Shown here piece by piece: positions 8,860-18,907 of a stretch of 64,000 nucleotides of DNA. The position numbers and the translations under genes are program-made. Source of the DNA: UBA3792 sp964426415 (GTDB taxonomy: Bacteria; Bacillota; Clostridia; Christensenellales; CAG-138); the NCBI GenBank assembly GCA_964426415.1, contig CAYRQM010000003.1, forward strand, positions 1 to 64,000. Direction: 5' to 3'. The stretch's first letter is position 1. The number at the start of each line of letters is the position of its first letter. The notes beneath the pieces are model-generated. The model searched no databases. It was not told the origin of the DNA and worked only from the letters and a program-made list of their open reading frames with translations.

Positions 8860-9874
8860 ATGGAAAGCAAACAAACCCTTGGCAAACGAATTGCCACATT
8901 GCGCAAAGCGCAAGGTCTGACGCAGGAGCAGTTGGCGGAGAAGGTCGGCGTTTCGGCGCAGGCGGTCTCCAAGTGGGAGAACGATATGACGTGTCCCGAC
9001 ATCACCACCATTCCACTGCTTGCCGACATCTTCGGCGTCACCACGGACGAGCTGCTGGGCGTGAAGCCCGTGGAACCGCACATCGTCATTCTGGATAAGG
9101 AAGGACAAGGCGCCTTGGCATTGGGAAGCGCACATCGAGGGCAAGTGGAGCGGCATCGCGTGCTGCATCACCGTCATCCTCATCTGCACGTTCCTGATTC
9201 TCCGCTACACGAATCCGACTTGGTTCCGTTTGGACGACTTTGGCAACTGGAGCTACATTTGGCCTATTCTCATCTTTGGCTTGGGCTTGTCGGTTGTGAC
9301 CAAGCATTGGATTGCGGGCCCCGTTTTGATGGCGTTTGGCGTATATGAATTCCTCTATTTCCTACTGCCGGCGTCGATTGGGCTTCCCACCATCGAATGG
9401 TACATCATCCTGCTTGCCATCGCCATTCTTGTCATGTTCTCCATCATCTTTGGCAAGGTGTTCAAAAAGTGGCAATGGAAGCGCTATCAAGGCGGCCATT
9501 ACTCCAACAAGGCGCCGACGGTGGAGTATTCCGACGACAACGACTACATAAAGACGTCCATGTCGTTCGGCGGCAACAGCATTGTTTATCCCAATGAAAT
9601 GCTGCGCGGCGCCGAGATTGAAACCAACTTTGGCGACTACACGTTCGATTTGACAGGCGTCAAGACGTTCAAAGAAAACTGCCTGATGCATGTCGATGTG
9701 AACTTCGGCAATGTCGTCATTCTGTTGCCCCGCACGGTGCGCATGACCAAAAAGTCCGACACGGCGTTCGCTTCCTTTTCCATCAAGGGCGAACCGCTGC
9801 CCGACGCCACCCAATCGGTGATTGTCGACGGCGACGTCAACTTCGGAAATTTAGAAGTGCGCTACCAATACTAA
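8860..9874 (+). pseudogene. XRE-family membrane regulator with LiaF-like C-terminus, interrupted by a +1 frameshift
   Basis: The first frame (from 8860, Shine-Dalgarno AAAGGAG) encodes an XRE helix-turn-helix (residues 4-65, GLTQEQLAEKVGVSAQAVSKWE) up to about HIVILDK. From about 9104 the meaningful sequence continues in the next frame (DKAPWHWEAHIEGKWSGIA), giving two or three membrane helices (including WSYIWPILIFGLGLSVV and a long helix ending near IIFGKVFKK) and a C-terminal beta-repeat domain (VNFGNVVILLP, VDGDVNFGNLEV) like that of LiaF proteins. One extra G in AAGGAAGGACAAG (9097-9109) explains it. Without it this would be a normal ~337-residue HTH-membrane regulator. It may be a real pseudogene, a sequencing error, or recoded. 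Internal start at 9230 is possible for the C-terminal half. Confidence 0.75.
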
Positions 9875-9887
9875 TCGGCACGCCATC

Positions 9888-9915
9888 AAAAAAGCAGCCC
9901 AAGCGGCTGCTTTTT
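9888..9915. terminator. Bidirectional terminator between the convergent regulator and ABC exporter genes
   Basis: The stem GCAGCC / GGCTGC is flanked by AAAAAA on the left and TTTTT on the right, so it can terminate both the plus-strand gene ending at 9874 and the minus-strand gene ending at 9920. Confidence 0.9.
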
Positions 9916-9919
9916 GCGT

Positions 9920-11775
9920 TCATCGAAGCGCGGCTTCTACCGTTTCTTCTCGATATTGGTGCACATACAGGTCGTGATAGTACCCGTTTTGCGCCAACAG
10001 CTGCTCGTGCGTGCCGCTTTCTTGAATCTTGCCGTCGCGGATGACCAAGATGCGGTCTGCGTTGCGAATGGTGGAAAGCCGATGCGCGACAACGATGCTG
10101 GTGCGTCCCGCAAGCACCGTGTCGATGGCATTTTGGATGAGCTGTTCGGTCTCGGTGTCAATCGAGCTGGTGGCTTCGTCCAACACGAAGATTTGCGGAT
10201 CGGCAAGGATGACGCGCGCAAAGGACAAAAGCTGCTTTTGCCCCGTGGATAGCAGCACGCCGCCTTCGCCCACTTCGCTGTCGTAGCCGTCCTTTTGCCG
10301 TTCGATAAAGTCGTCGGCGTGTACCATCGCGGCGGCATGTCGAACCTGTTCGTCGTTGGCATCGGGCTTTCCGAAGCGAATGTTGTCCCGAATCGTGCCC
10401 GAAAACAGGTGCGGCGATTGCAGCACATAGCCCAGCCCCGACTGAAGCCAAAGCTGAGAGCGTTCCCGATAGTCGCGCCCGTCGATGAGGATGCGGCCCG
10501 CCGTCGGTTCATAGAAGCGGCAAATCAGATTGACGATGGTGCTTTTGCCTGCGCCCGTTTCACCGACCAGCGCGACGGTTTCACCTTGTGAAATGTGCAG
10601 GTTGAAATCCTCTAAAATCGGCTCGGTCTGCTTGTAATAGAAATCGACGTGCTCAAACGTAATCTCGCCTTTGAGCGGTTCCCAGTTCTCGCGCTTCGGG
10701 TCCATGGTGGTGCCATACTTGGCTTCCGCTTCGGGCGAGTCCACGATGTCGCTCTTGGTATCCAGCAGCGAAATGACGCGCTCGGCGCTTGTTTGTGCGC
10801 TTTGGAAGTCGGCAAAGATGCCCGCAAGCTGTTGGATCGGGTCGAACAGACTGGAGGCGTAGTTGATGAAGGAAACCAGCGTTCCTGCAGTGATCACGCC
10901 GATGAACGTTTCCGTGCCGCCGATGGAGGCTTCTACGCCCGCACCGCCCAGAATCAGCGCGGCGGCGGTTCCAACAGCGCCCAAAGAAATGACAAGGGGG
11001 AAGAGCGTTGCGGAAAGCACCGAAGCGCGGATGCTTGCCTTTTTCATGCCCGTGGTCAGATCTTCAAATTCGGCGTTGTTGCGTTTCTCCCGCACCAGCG
11101 TCTTAGTGGTCATGGCGCCCATGATGCCTTCGTTGAACGCGCTTGTGATGCGGCTGTTTTGCTTGCGCGCAATGCGCTGCTGCTTGAGAATGGCACGCTG
11201 CAGCACGATGCTGACGGCGGCAAGCGGCGGAATGACCGCGAAGACGATCAACGCCAATTTCCAGTTGAAGAGCAGCATGGCGATGATGGTGAACAGAATA
11301 TAGAAGCCCGACCACAGACAGTCGCAGATGCTCCAAGCGATCATGTCGCTCAATCGTCCGACGTCGCTGACCATACGCGCCATCAGATAGCCCACAGAGG
11401 TTTTGTCGTAGAAGGAGAAGGACAGCTTTTGCAGGTGCAAAAACGTTTCCTGCCGCACCGCATATGCGATCGACATTTCCAAATCGCCCGTCCGTGCAAT
11501 GAATTGGATGGTGCAAAACCCTTGCGCAAGCACGGCGCACGCGTAGAGCGCCAAGAATCCCCACAGCCCGTCGATGGTTGGCGTGCCGGACGGATTGACG
11601 AAGTTGTCGATGGCGTAGCGCGTAAAGAGCGGATAGGCGGCGTCCACCACGGCGACAAAGACCATGGCACAGATGATTTTTGCCAACAGCTTGCGATCGC
11701 GCACGGCATATTGATATAGGCGCTTCCAAATCGCGCCGTCGATTTTGTTGTTTTGGAAGTCGCGTTCTTCGATGC

Positions 11776-11779
<4 letters not shown>
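9920..11779 (-). CDS. ABC exporter half-transporter, subunit with canonical Walker B (heterodimer partner of the next gene)
   Basis: The 619-residue protein has an N-terminal six-helix exporter domain followed by a nucleotide-binding domain. Walker A is GETGAGKSTIV and Walker B is FVLDEATSSID with the catalytic Glu. The signature is LSTGQ instead of LSGGQ. In heterodimeric exporters such as BmrCD or TM287/288 a degenerate signature in one subunit pairs with a Walker B lacking the Glu in the other, and that pattern is met here. The ATG at 11779 overlaps the upstream ABC stop by 4 bp; longer frames to 12157 are overlap artefacts. Substrate unknown; multidrug or lipid export are typical of the family. 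Confidence 0.9.
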
Positions 11780-13593
<1,814 letters not shown>

Positions 13594-13594
13594 A

Positions 13595-15841
13595 TCAGAA
13601 CATCTCTTGCGGATTGACCTCTAAGGAGACCTCCGCACAGTCGTTTTTGTGGGATGCGTGGAACGCGTAGACGGCGCGTACGACTTCGGGCAATCGTTTC
13701 GTGCGCAGCACCTTCAGCAGAATCTGGTAGCGCGCAAAGCCGGATATTTTGGCGACGGGCGCTTCGGCTGCACTGAGCAGCAGAATGTCGTTTTCACCCT
13801 CTGTGCCAAGCAAGGTGCGCAAGGTTTGTTCCAACGCCTTTGCGTCCTCCAAGCAGGCGTCGGCGGCGCGCTGCTCCGCATGGTCTGCAAACACGATGCG
13901 CAGGAACATGGAGAACGGGGGATAGAGCATCTTTTTGCGCTCCATAATCTCGTATTGGTAGAACCCGTTGTAGTCCTGCTCCTTCGCAAAGCGGATGACG
14001 GGATGCTGCGGCGCATACGTTTGCAAAACGACGACGCCCTTTTGCGCGTCGCGTCCCGCACGGCCCGCCACCTGCGTCAACAGCTGAAACGTGCGTTCAG
14101 GTGCGCGAAAGTCGGGTAAATTCAGCGTGGTATCGGCGGCGACAATGCCGACCAGCGTGACGTTGGGGAAGTCGTGCCCTTTGGCAATCATTTGCGTGCC
14201 AATCAACACCTGCGTCTCTTGGCTTGCAAAGGCGGACAAAATGCGGTCATAGCTGCCCTTTGCCTGCATCGTGTCCGCATCCATGCGCAGACACTTCACG
14301 GTGGGGAACAGCCGCTTCACCGCTTCTTCGACCTGCTCGGTGCCAAGCCCAAACTGCTTGATAAAGCGCTTGCCGCAGTTGGGACAGGTGACGGGCAGCG
14401 GCTTGACCGCGCCGCAATAGTGACAGCGCGTGCGTCCTTCCGCCTTGTGATAGGTGAGGGAAATATCGCAGTTGTCGCACTTTTGGACGTATCCGCAGCT
14501 GCGGCAGGAGACAAACGTCGAGTAGCCGCGGCGGTTGATGAACAGCATCGCCTGATGCCCGTTTGCAATGCAGGTGGAAAGCGCTTCGACCAGCTTGTCG
14601 GAGAAGATGCCGTTGTTGCCCATCAAAAGCTCGTCCTTCATATTGACGACCTCTACGGTGGGCAGCGGGCGGCCCTCCACGCGATTCGGCAGCGTGCAAA
14701 GCGTATAGCGTCCCGAAAGCGCACGGTAATAGCTCAACAGGGACGGCGTTGCGCTTCCGAGCACCAGCGTGCCATGACATTGCTTGACCCGTTGCGCGGC
14801 AACCTCGATGGCAGAGTAGCGCGGCGTCTTTTCGCTTTGGTAGCTGGTCTCGTGTTCCTCGTCCACGATGATGAGCCCCAGCCGATCGGTCGGCGCGAAG
14901 ACGGCGCTGCGTGCACCGATCACGATGTCTGCAACGCCCAAGCGAATCCGCCGCCATTCGTCGAATCGTTCGCCGACGGACAAACGGCTGTGCAGCACGG
15001 CGATGCGATCGCCGAAACGGTCTTGGAAGCGCCCAACGGTTTGCGGCGTCAGGGAGATTTCAGGAACCAACACGATGGCTTGGCGGTTTTGCTCGATGCA
15101 ATGGGCGATGGCGGTTAAATAGACTTCCGTTTTGCCGCTGCCCGTGACGCCGTGCAACAGGACGGTATCGGCGCCTTCGCCGCGCAAGGATGCCCCAATG
15201 GCGGAAACGGCGTGCATCTGCGCGTCGTTGAGCGTGTGGGCTTTGGCAGGCAGCGTCTTGGTGTACGGGCGGCGAAAGACGGAAACGGTGTTCTCCGTCA
15301 GCAACCCCTTTTTCACCAACGTCTTTGCGGCGGAAGCGTATTGCGGACACATCTTAGAAAGATCCGCAACGGCGACTTCGCTGTTTGCTTGTCCCATGAT
15401 GGACAATACTTCATACTGCCTTGGGGCGCGCTTTTGCTCGCTGCAGGCGGACTGCCAATCCACGCCTTCGGCAAGCCGCACCGTCAAAACGGTCTTTTCA
15501 CGCACGCGCTGCCCTTTCAGCTGCGCGGGTATCATGACGGAGAGCGCGTCGATGAACAGGCAATGATACGCTTTGCACATCCAAGCGGCGAGCGTCAGCT
15601 GGTCGGGCAGAAGGACGGGGTAGGGCTCGATGATACGGGCAATCTCCTTGATTTTGTCGGCGTCCACGTCGGTCTCGTCGGTCAGGGCGACCACAAAGGC
15701 TTCCGTGGGTTTGTTGCCCGCGCCAAAGGGCACCATGACGTGATGCCCAAGCTGCACAGGAAGCGCTTGCGGGATCGCGTAAGTAAACCGTCGATCCACG
15801 GCGGCGTTTGCTGTTTCAATGATGACCTGTGCGTAGCGCAT
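13595..15841 (-). CDS. priA: Primosomal protein N' (replication restart helicase)
   Basis: The 748-residue superfamily 2 helicase reloads the replisome at stalled forks. Features in order: N-terminal DNA-binding domain, Walker A GVTGSGKTEVYL, DEEH box (IIVDEEHETSYQ), GSATPS, a zinc-binding insertion with four CxxC pairs (CRSCGY, CDNC, CHYCG, CPNCG), and helicase motifs V-VI (GTQMIAKGHDFPNVTLVG, QVAGRAGR). Shine-Dalgarno GGAGGGG precedes the ATG at 15841. coaBC, which lies between rpoZ and priA in B. subtilis, is absent here. Confidence 0.97.
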   Translation of the reverse strand: MRYAQVIIETANAAVDRRFTYAIPQALPVQLGHHVMVPFGAGNKPTEAFVVALTDETDVDADKIKEIARIIEPYPVLLPDQLTLAAWMCKAYHCLFIDALSVMIPAQLKGQRVREKTVLTVRLAEGVDWQSACSEQKRAPRQYEVLSIMGQANSEVAVADLSKMCPQYASAAKTLVKKGLLTENTVSVFRRPYTKTLPAKAHTLNDAQMHAVSAIGASLRGEGADTVLLHGVTGSGKTEVYLTAIAHCIEQNRQAIVLVPEISLTPQTVGRFQDRFGDRIAVLHSRLSVGERFDEWRRIRLGVADIVIGARSAVFAPTDRLGLIIVDEEHETSYQSEKTPRYSAIEVAAQRVKQCHGTLVLGSATPSLLSYYRALSGRYTLCTLPNRVEGRPLPTVEVVNMKDELLMGNNGIFSDKLVEALSTCIANGHQAMLFINRRGYSTFVSCRSCGYVQKCDNCDISLTYHKAEGRTRCHYCGAVKPLPVTCPNCGKRFIKQFGLGTEQVEEAVKRLFPTVKCLRMDADTMQAKGSYDRILSAFASQETQVLIGTQMIAKGHDFPNVTLVGIVAADTTLNLPDFRAPERTFQLLTQVAGRAGRDAQKGVVVLQTYAPQHPVIRFAKEQDYNGFYQYEIMERKKMLYPPFSMFLRIVFADHAEQRAADACLEDAKALEQTLRTLLGTEGENDILLLSAAEAPVAKISGFARYQILLKVLRTKRLPEVVRAVYAFHASHKNDCAEVSLEVNPQEMF

Positions 15842-15850
15842 AACCCCTCC

Positions 15851-15886
15851 AAAAAGAAATACCCGTCACGATTGCGTAACGGGTAT
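15851..15886 (-). terminator. Terminator/attenuator-like hairpin directly before priA
   Basis: On the minus strand an 11-bp stem with one mismatch (ATACCCGT outer arm 15859-15866 with 15879-15886, inner ACG/CGT, loop of four) is followed by TTTCTTTTT and then immediately by the priA Shine-Dalgarno. It sits inside the operon between rpoZ and priA, so it can reduce expression of priA and the ABC exporter relative to rpoZ. Confidence 0.75.
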
Positions 15887-15903
15887 CGGATGTTCACAGC
15901 GAA

Positions 15904-16098
15904 TTAAACCTCTTTCGATGCGACAATCGTGATTTGCCCGTTGTACAGCTCGTTGACTGCCACGGAAACCGGCTTGCGATCCCCGAGCTTGTCGGGATGA
16001 TCCTGCAAGTAGCGTGCGCGTGCGGCGACGCCGGTGACCAAGGTGTAACGGCAGCCTGCCAAAGCAACCAGTTCGTTGAGAGAAGGACGATTCATCAT
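15904..16098 (-). CDS. rpoZ: RNA polymerase omega subunit
   Basis: The 64-residue protein has the omega pattern: MNRPSLNELVALAGCRYTLVTGVAARAR, then KPVSVAVNELYNGQI. Omega stabilises beta-prime assembly. GGAGGT precedes two adjacent ATGs (16098, 16095). The first overlaps the gmk stop by 4 bp. The gmk-rpoZ order is nearly universal in Bacillota. Confidence 0.95.
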   Translation of the reverse strand: MMNRPSLNELVALAGCRYTLVTGVAARARYLQDHPDKLGDRKPVSVAVNELYNGQITIVASKEV

Positions 16099-16721
16099 AG
16101 TGTGTTACCTCCAATTAGAGTTAGAATTTGTTCTTGGTTGCGCGCTGTTGCGCACAGTTCGGCGTCGATGATGGCTTCCATCTGGCGCACGGCGTCTTCG
16201 ACCAAATCGTTGACGACAACGTAATCGTAAAACGGAATCTGCTGCATTTCGGAGAATGCGGTTTGCGTGCGGATTCGGATTGCCTCGTCGGATTCGGTGC
16301 CGCGTCCGATCAAGCGGGCGTGCAGCGTTTCCATGGAGGGCGGTGCGATGAAGATGAGAACGGCGTCGGGACAAGCCTCTTTTACCTTCCGCGCACCCTG
16401 CACGTCAATCTCCAAGATGACGTGATTGCCTTTCTTGCGCTCTGCCTCTACATAGGCACGGGGCGTGCCATAGTAGTGCATTCCAAAGACGTGCATATAT
16501 TCAAGGAACGCGTTTTGCTCGATCATTTGTCGGAACGCTTCGGGCGTTTTGAAGAAGTAATGAACGCCGTCCGTTTCGCCTGTTCTTGGTTTGCGCGTCG
16601 TCGCCGATACCGACATTTTGATTTCGGGATGGCGTGCAATCAGCGCGGTATCGATCGTTCCCTTGCCGACGCCTGCCGGCCCGGAAACGACCAGCAACAG
16701 TCCATCTTGCTTGAGCCGCAT
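16095..16721 (-). CDS. gmk: Guanylate kinase
   Basis: Phosphorylates GMP to GDP using ATP. The sequence has P-loop SGPAGVGKGTI, the GMP-binding SVSATTRKPRTGETDGVHYFF and EYMHVFGMHYYGTP, and LEIDVQGARKVK. The ATG at 16721 (MRLKQDG) has AGGAGG upstream; a frame reaching 16757 overlaps remA and is less likely. Length 208 residues. Confidence 0.97.
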   Translation of the reverse strand: MRLKQDGLLLVVSGPAGVGKGTIDTALIARHPEIKMSVSATTRKPRTGETDGVHYFFKTPEAFRQMIEQNAFLEYMHVFGMHYYGTPRAYVEAERKKGNHVILEIDVQGARKVKEACPDAVLIFIAPPSMETLHARLIGRGTESDEAIRIRTQTAFSEMQQIPFYDYVVVNDLVEDAVRQMEAIIDAELCATARNQEQILTLIGGNTL

Positions 16722-16729
16722 ACTGCCTC

Positions 16730-16987
16730 CTATTCCTCCGTTGGTTCGGCGTTCCATCTGTGCGCGATGGTTTCGGGCTGGAGCGCCGAAAGAATGATGT
16801 GTGCGCTGTCCATCACCAGAACGGCGCGGGTCTTACGCCCACAGGTGGCGTCGATGAGAAGGTTGCGTTCCCGCGCATCCGCAATGATGCGCTTGCTGGG
16901 TGCGGCGTCCGGCGCGACGATTGCTATGATGCGCTGCGCTTGGACGATGTTGCCGAACCCGATGGAAAAGAGGGATACTTCCTTCAT
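16730..16987 (-). CDS. remA: RemA-like DNA-binding regulator (DUF370)
   Basis: The 85-residue protein begins EVSLFSIGFGNIVQAQRIIAIV and contains APSKRIIADARERNLLIDATCGRKTRAV and SAHIILSALQPETI, the family pattern. RemA of B. subtilis forms a heptamer-based DNA-wrapping ring that activates matrix and osmoprotection operons. It stands between yicC and gmk as in most Bacillota, with gaps of 3 and 8 bp. Confidence 0.93.
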   Translation of the reverse strand: MKEVSLFSIGFGNIVQAQRIIAIVAPDAAPSKRIIADARERNLLIDATCGRKTRAVLVMDSAHIILSALQPETIAHRWNAEPTEE

Positions 16988-16990
16988 AGT

Positions 16991-17866
16991 TTACTCCAAA
17001 TTTTGGATTTGTTCCCGCAGCTTTTCGACTTCGGCTTTACAAAGCAGGACGGCGGAAGTCAATGCAGCGTCGTTCGCCTTGCTGCCGATGGTGTTGCACT
17101 CTCGGTTCATCTCTTGTACGATGAAATCCATTTTGCGTCCAATCGGCTCGTCGGCGTCCAAGTAAAGAAGAAATTGGTCGATGTGGCTCTTGAGCCGCAC
17201 CAGCTCTTCGTCGATGCAGCAGCGATCCGCAAAGAGCGCCACCTCGGTCGCAAGCCGCGCACGGTCGATCTCGGTATCCGAAAGCGCTGCGGCAATGCGC
17301 TCGTTGAGCTTCTTGCGATACGCTTCGGTGACATATGGCGCACGCTCCAAAATGGTTTCGCGGTATTCGCTCATGCGGGAAACGCTTGCCAAAAGCGCAG
17401 CCTTCAGGCGTTCGCCCTCCGCAATGCGCATGACGCACAGTGCGTCGATGGCGTCATTCAGCGCCGCATTGGTCAGCGCAAGCAGCACGTCGCTGTCCTC
17501 GTCGGCAGGAAGAATCTCGGTCACATCGGGCAACCGCAATACGGCAGAAAGCGTGAGATCGTCCTTTAGGGCAAGGGATTCGTTTGCCGCACGCGCCGCC
17601 TTGACGTATGCCATAAGCAGCGGTTCGTCGACGCGCACCGTATTGGCGTCGTCACGCGTGTTGCGATAGTTGACAAAGACGTCGATGTGCCCGCGGCTTA
17701 ACCGTTCGGAAAGGACGCGGCGAATCGTGTCTTCGATACAGGAAAGCATCCGCGGCAAGCGCATGCCGATGTCCAAAAAACGATGGTTGACGCTCTTCAG
17801 CTCGATGGTCAATTCCCGTCCGTCGACTGCGGCAACGCCTTTGCCATATCCGGTCATGCTTTGCAT
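16991..17866 (-). CDS. yicC: YicC/YloC family endoribonuclease
   Basis: The 291-residue protein has N-terminal MQSMTGYGKG, ELKSVNHRFLDIGMRLP and the C-terminal YLDADEPIGRKMDFIVQEMNRECNTIGSKA, all diagnostic for the family. YicC is a ring-shaped endoribonuclease implicated in mRNA decay. It is the first gene behind the promoter at 17890-17919 and heads the yicC-remA-gmk-rpoZ-priA block. Confidence 0.94.
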   Translation of the reverse strand: MQSMTGYGKGVAAVDGRELTIELKSVNHRFLDIGMRLPRMLSCIEDTIRRVLSERLSRGHIDVFVNYRNTRDDANTVRVDEPLLMAYVKAARAANESLALKDDLTLSAVLRLPDVTEILPADEDSDVLLALTNAALNDAIDALCVMRIAEGERLKAALLASVSRMSEYRETILERAPYVTEAYRKKLNERIAAALSDTEIDRARLATEVALFADRCCIDEELVRLKSHIDQFLLYLDADEPIGRKMDFIVQEMNRECNTIGSKANDAALTSAVLLCKAEVEKLREQIQNLE

Positions 17867-17889
17867 ACCAAATCCTCCACTGAATCTTC

Positions 17890-17919
17890 ATTATAACATG
17901 CCTGTACAACAATTGACAA
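17890..17919 (-). promoter_or_regulatory. Promoter of the yicC-remA-gmk-rpoZ-priA-ABC operon
   Basis: Minus strand: -35 TTGTCA (17914-17919), 18-bp spacer, -10 TATAAT (17890-17895). GTGGAGG for yicC follows. No terminator separates it from the AIR-synthase gene ending at 17936, so read-through from ligA is also possible. Confidence 0.75.
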
Positions 17920-17935
17920 GCAAAATCATGAAATA

Positions 17936-18907
17936 TTATGCCATTGCAAAGATTTTATATAGTTCATCCGCTTCCGACGGCAAGAACGGCGTTCCGTCTG
18001 CTAAGAGAAAATCTTGGGGCGTGACGCGCCCAATCACGGCGGCAGGGATGTCGTGCTGCTGCAGCGCTTTGCAAAGCGCTGCGCCGTCGGCACAGGCGAT
18101 GAGCATGGCGCCGCTGCTGATAAAGCGCGCCGCGTCAAGCTGCAGAGCCGCACAGATGGCAGCCGTTTCGGGACGCACGGGGATGGCGGTTCGGTCGATG
18201 ACAGCGCCAAGCCCCGAAAGGGAAGCCAGTTCCCACGCCGCGCCCAAGACGCCGCCTTCCGTCACGTCGTGCATGGCGTGCGCACCGTTTTCCATGGCAA
18301 TGCGGCTTTCGGGAACCACCGAAAGATACCGCCCGAAGCCGCGGCACGTTTCTAATGTTTCCTTTGGCAGCGCGGTCAAAAGCTGTGGGAAGTCGGTGGC
18401 TGCCAGCATGGAGCCCTCCAAGCCTGCCCATTTCGTCAAAACCAAGTCGTCGTTTCGCTTTGCGCCGATGAGACGATTGCTGCGGTTTGCACGCGCCAGC
18501 ACTGTGGTGCAGGTGATGGGACGGGTCACGCTTTCGGTTACCTCGGTATGCCCACCCAGCACATCGACATGCACGTCGGCTGCTGCAGAAAGCAAATCGT
18601 CCGCAATGCGATCAATTTGCGCTTCCGTACCGGACGGCGGCATCAGAAGCGTCACCAAAAGCCCAACGGGCTCCGCGCCTGCGGCTGCCGCATCGTTGCA
18701 GTTGACATGCACGGACAGCGCGCCAAGATGCGTCCAATGTGCGGACGTGATGGGGTCGCAGCTGGTCACCAACAGGTCGCCGAACAAGTCCAGCGAGGTG
18801 CAGTCCTGCCCGACGGCAGGTGCGCAAAGGGACTCTTTTCGATGGGGCTGACACTTGGAAAGGATTAACGCATCCAAAGTGGCGTTGTCTAATTTACCGA
18901 TTCTCAT
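17936..18907 (-). CDS. AIR synthase-fold protein, HypE/ThiL-like ATP-binding family
   Basis: The 323-residue protein of the PurM/HypE/ThiL/SelD superfamily begins MRIGKLDNATLDALIL. It has VGQDCTSLD, SCDPITSAHWTHLGALSVHVNCNDAAAAGAEPVGLL and VLGGHTEVTESV, which form the phosphate/Mg ATP site, and HDVTEGGVLGAAWEL. The N-terminus lacks the Cys/Sec-containing Gly-rich loop of SelD, so it is unlikely to be selenophosphate synthetase. No hydrogenase maturation genes lie nearby, so the HypE function is also unproven. It overlaps ligA by 14 bp and is probably the last gene of the DUF4364-pcrA-ligA operon. Confidence 0.8.
   Translation of the reverse strand: MRIGKLDNATLDALILSKCQPHRKESLCAPAVGQDCTSLDLFGDLLVTSCDPITSAHWTHLGALSVHVNCNDAAAAGAEPVGLLVTLLMPPSGTEAQIDRIADDLLSAAADVHVDVLGGHTEVTESVTRPITCTTVLARANRSNRLIGAKRNDDLVLTKWAGLEGSMLAATDFPQLLTALPKETLETCRGFGRYLSVVPESRIAMENGAHAMHDVTEGGVLGAAWELASLSGLGAVIDRTAIPVRPETAAICAALQLDAARFISSGAMLIACADGAALCKALQQHDIPAAVIGRVTPQDFLLADGTPFLPSEADELYKIFAMA

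Noticed and set aside
13649..15118. Long plus-strand frames antisense to priA (and similar ones opposite mutS, ligA, pcrA, fakA)
   Set aside because: Composition rich in Arg/His/Gly/Gln with no motif, no Shine-Dalgarno, fully antisense to conserved genes.
17936..18907. AIR-synthase-fold gene as selD, completing the selenium cassette
   Set aside because: It lacks the N-terminal Gly-rich Cys/Sec loop and aligns better with HypE/ThiL-like proteins starting MRIGKLxxxxL.
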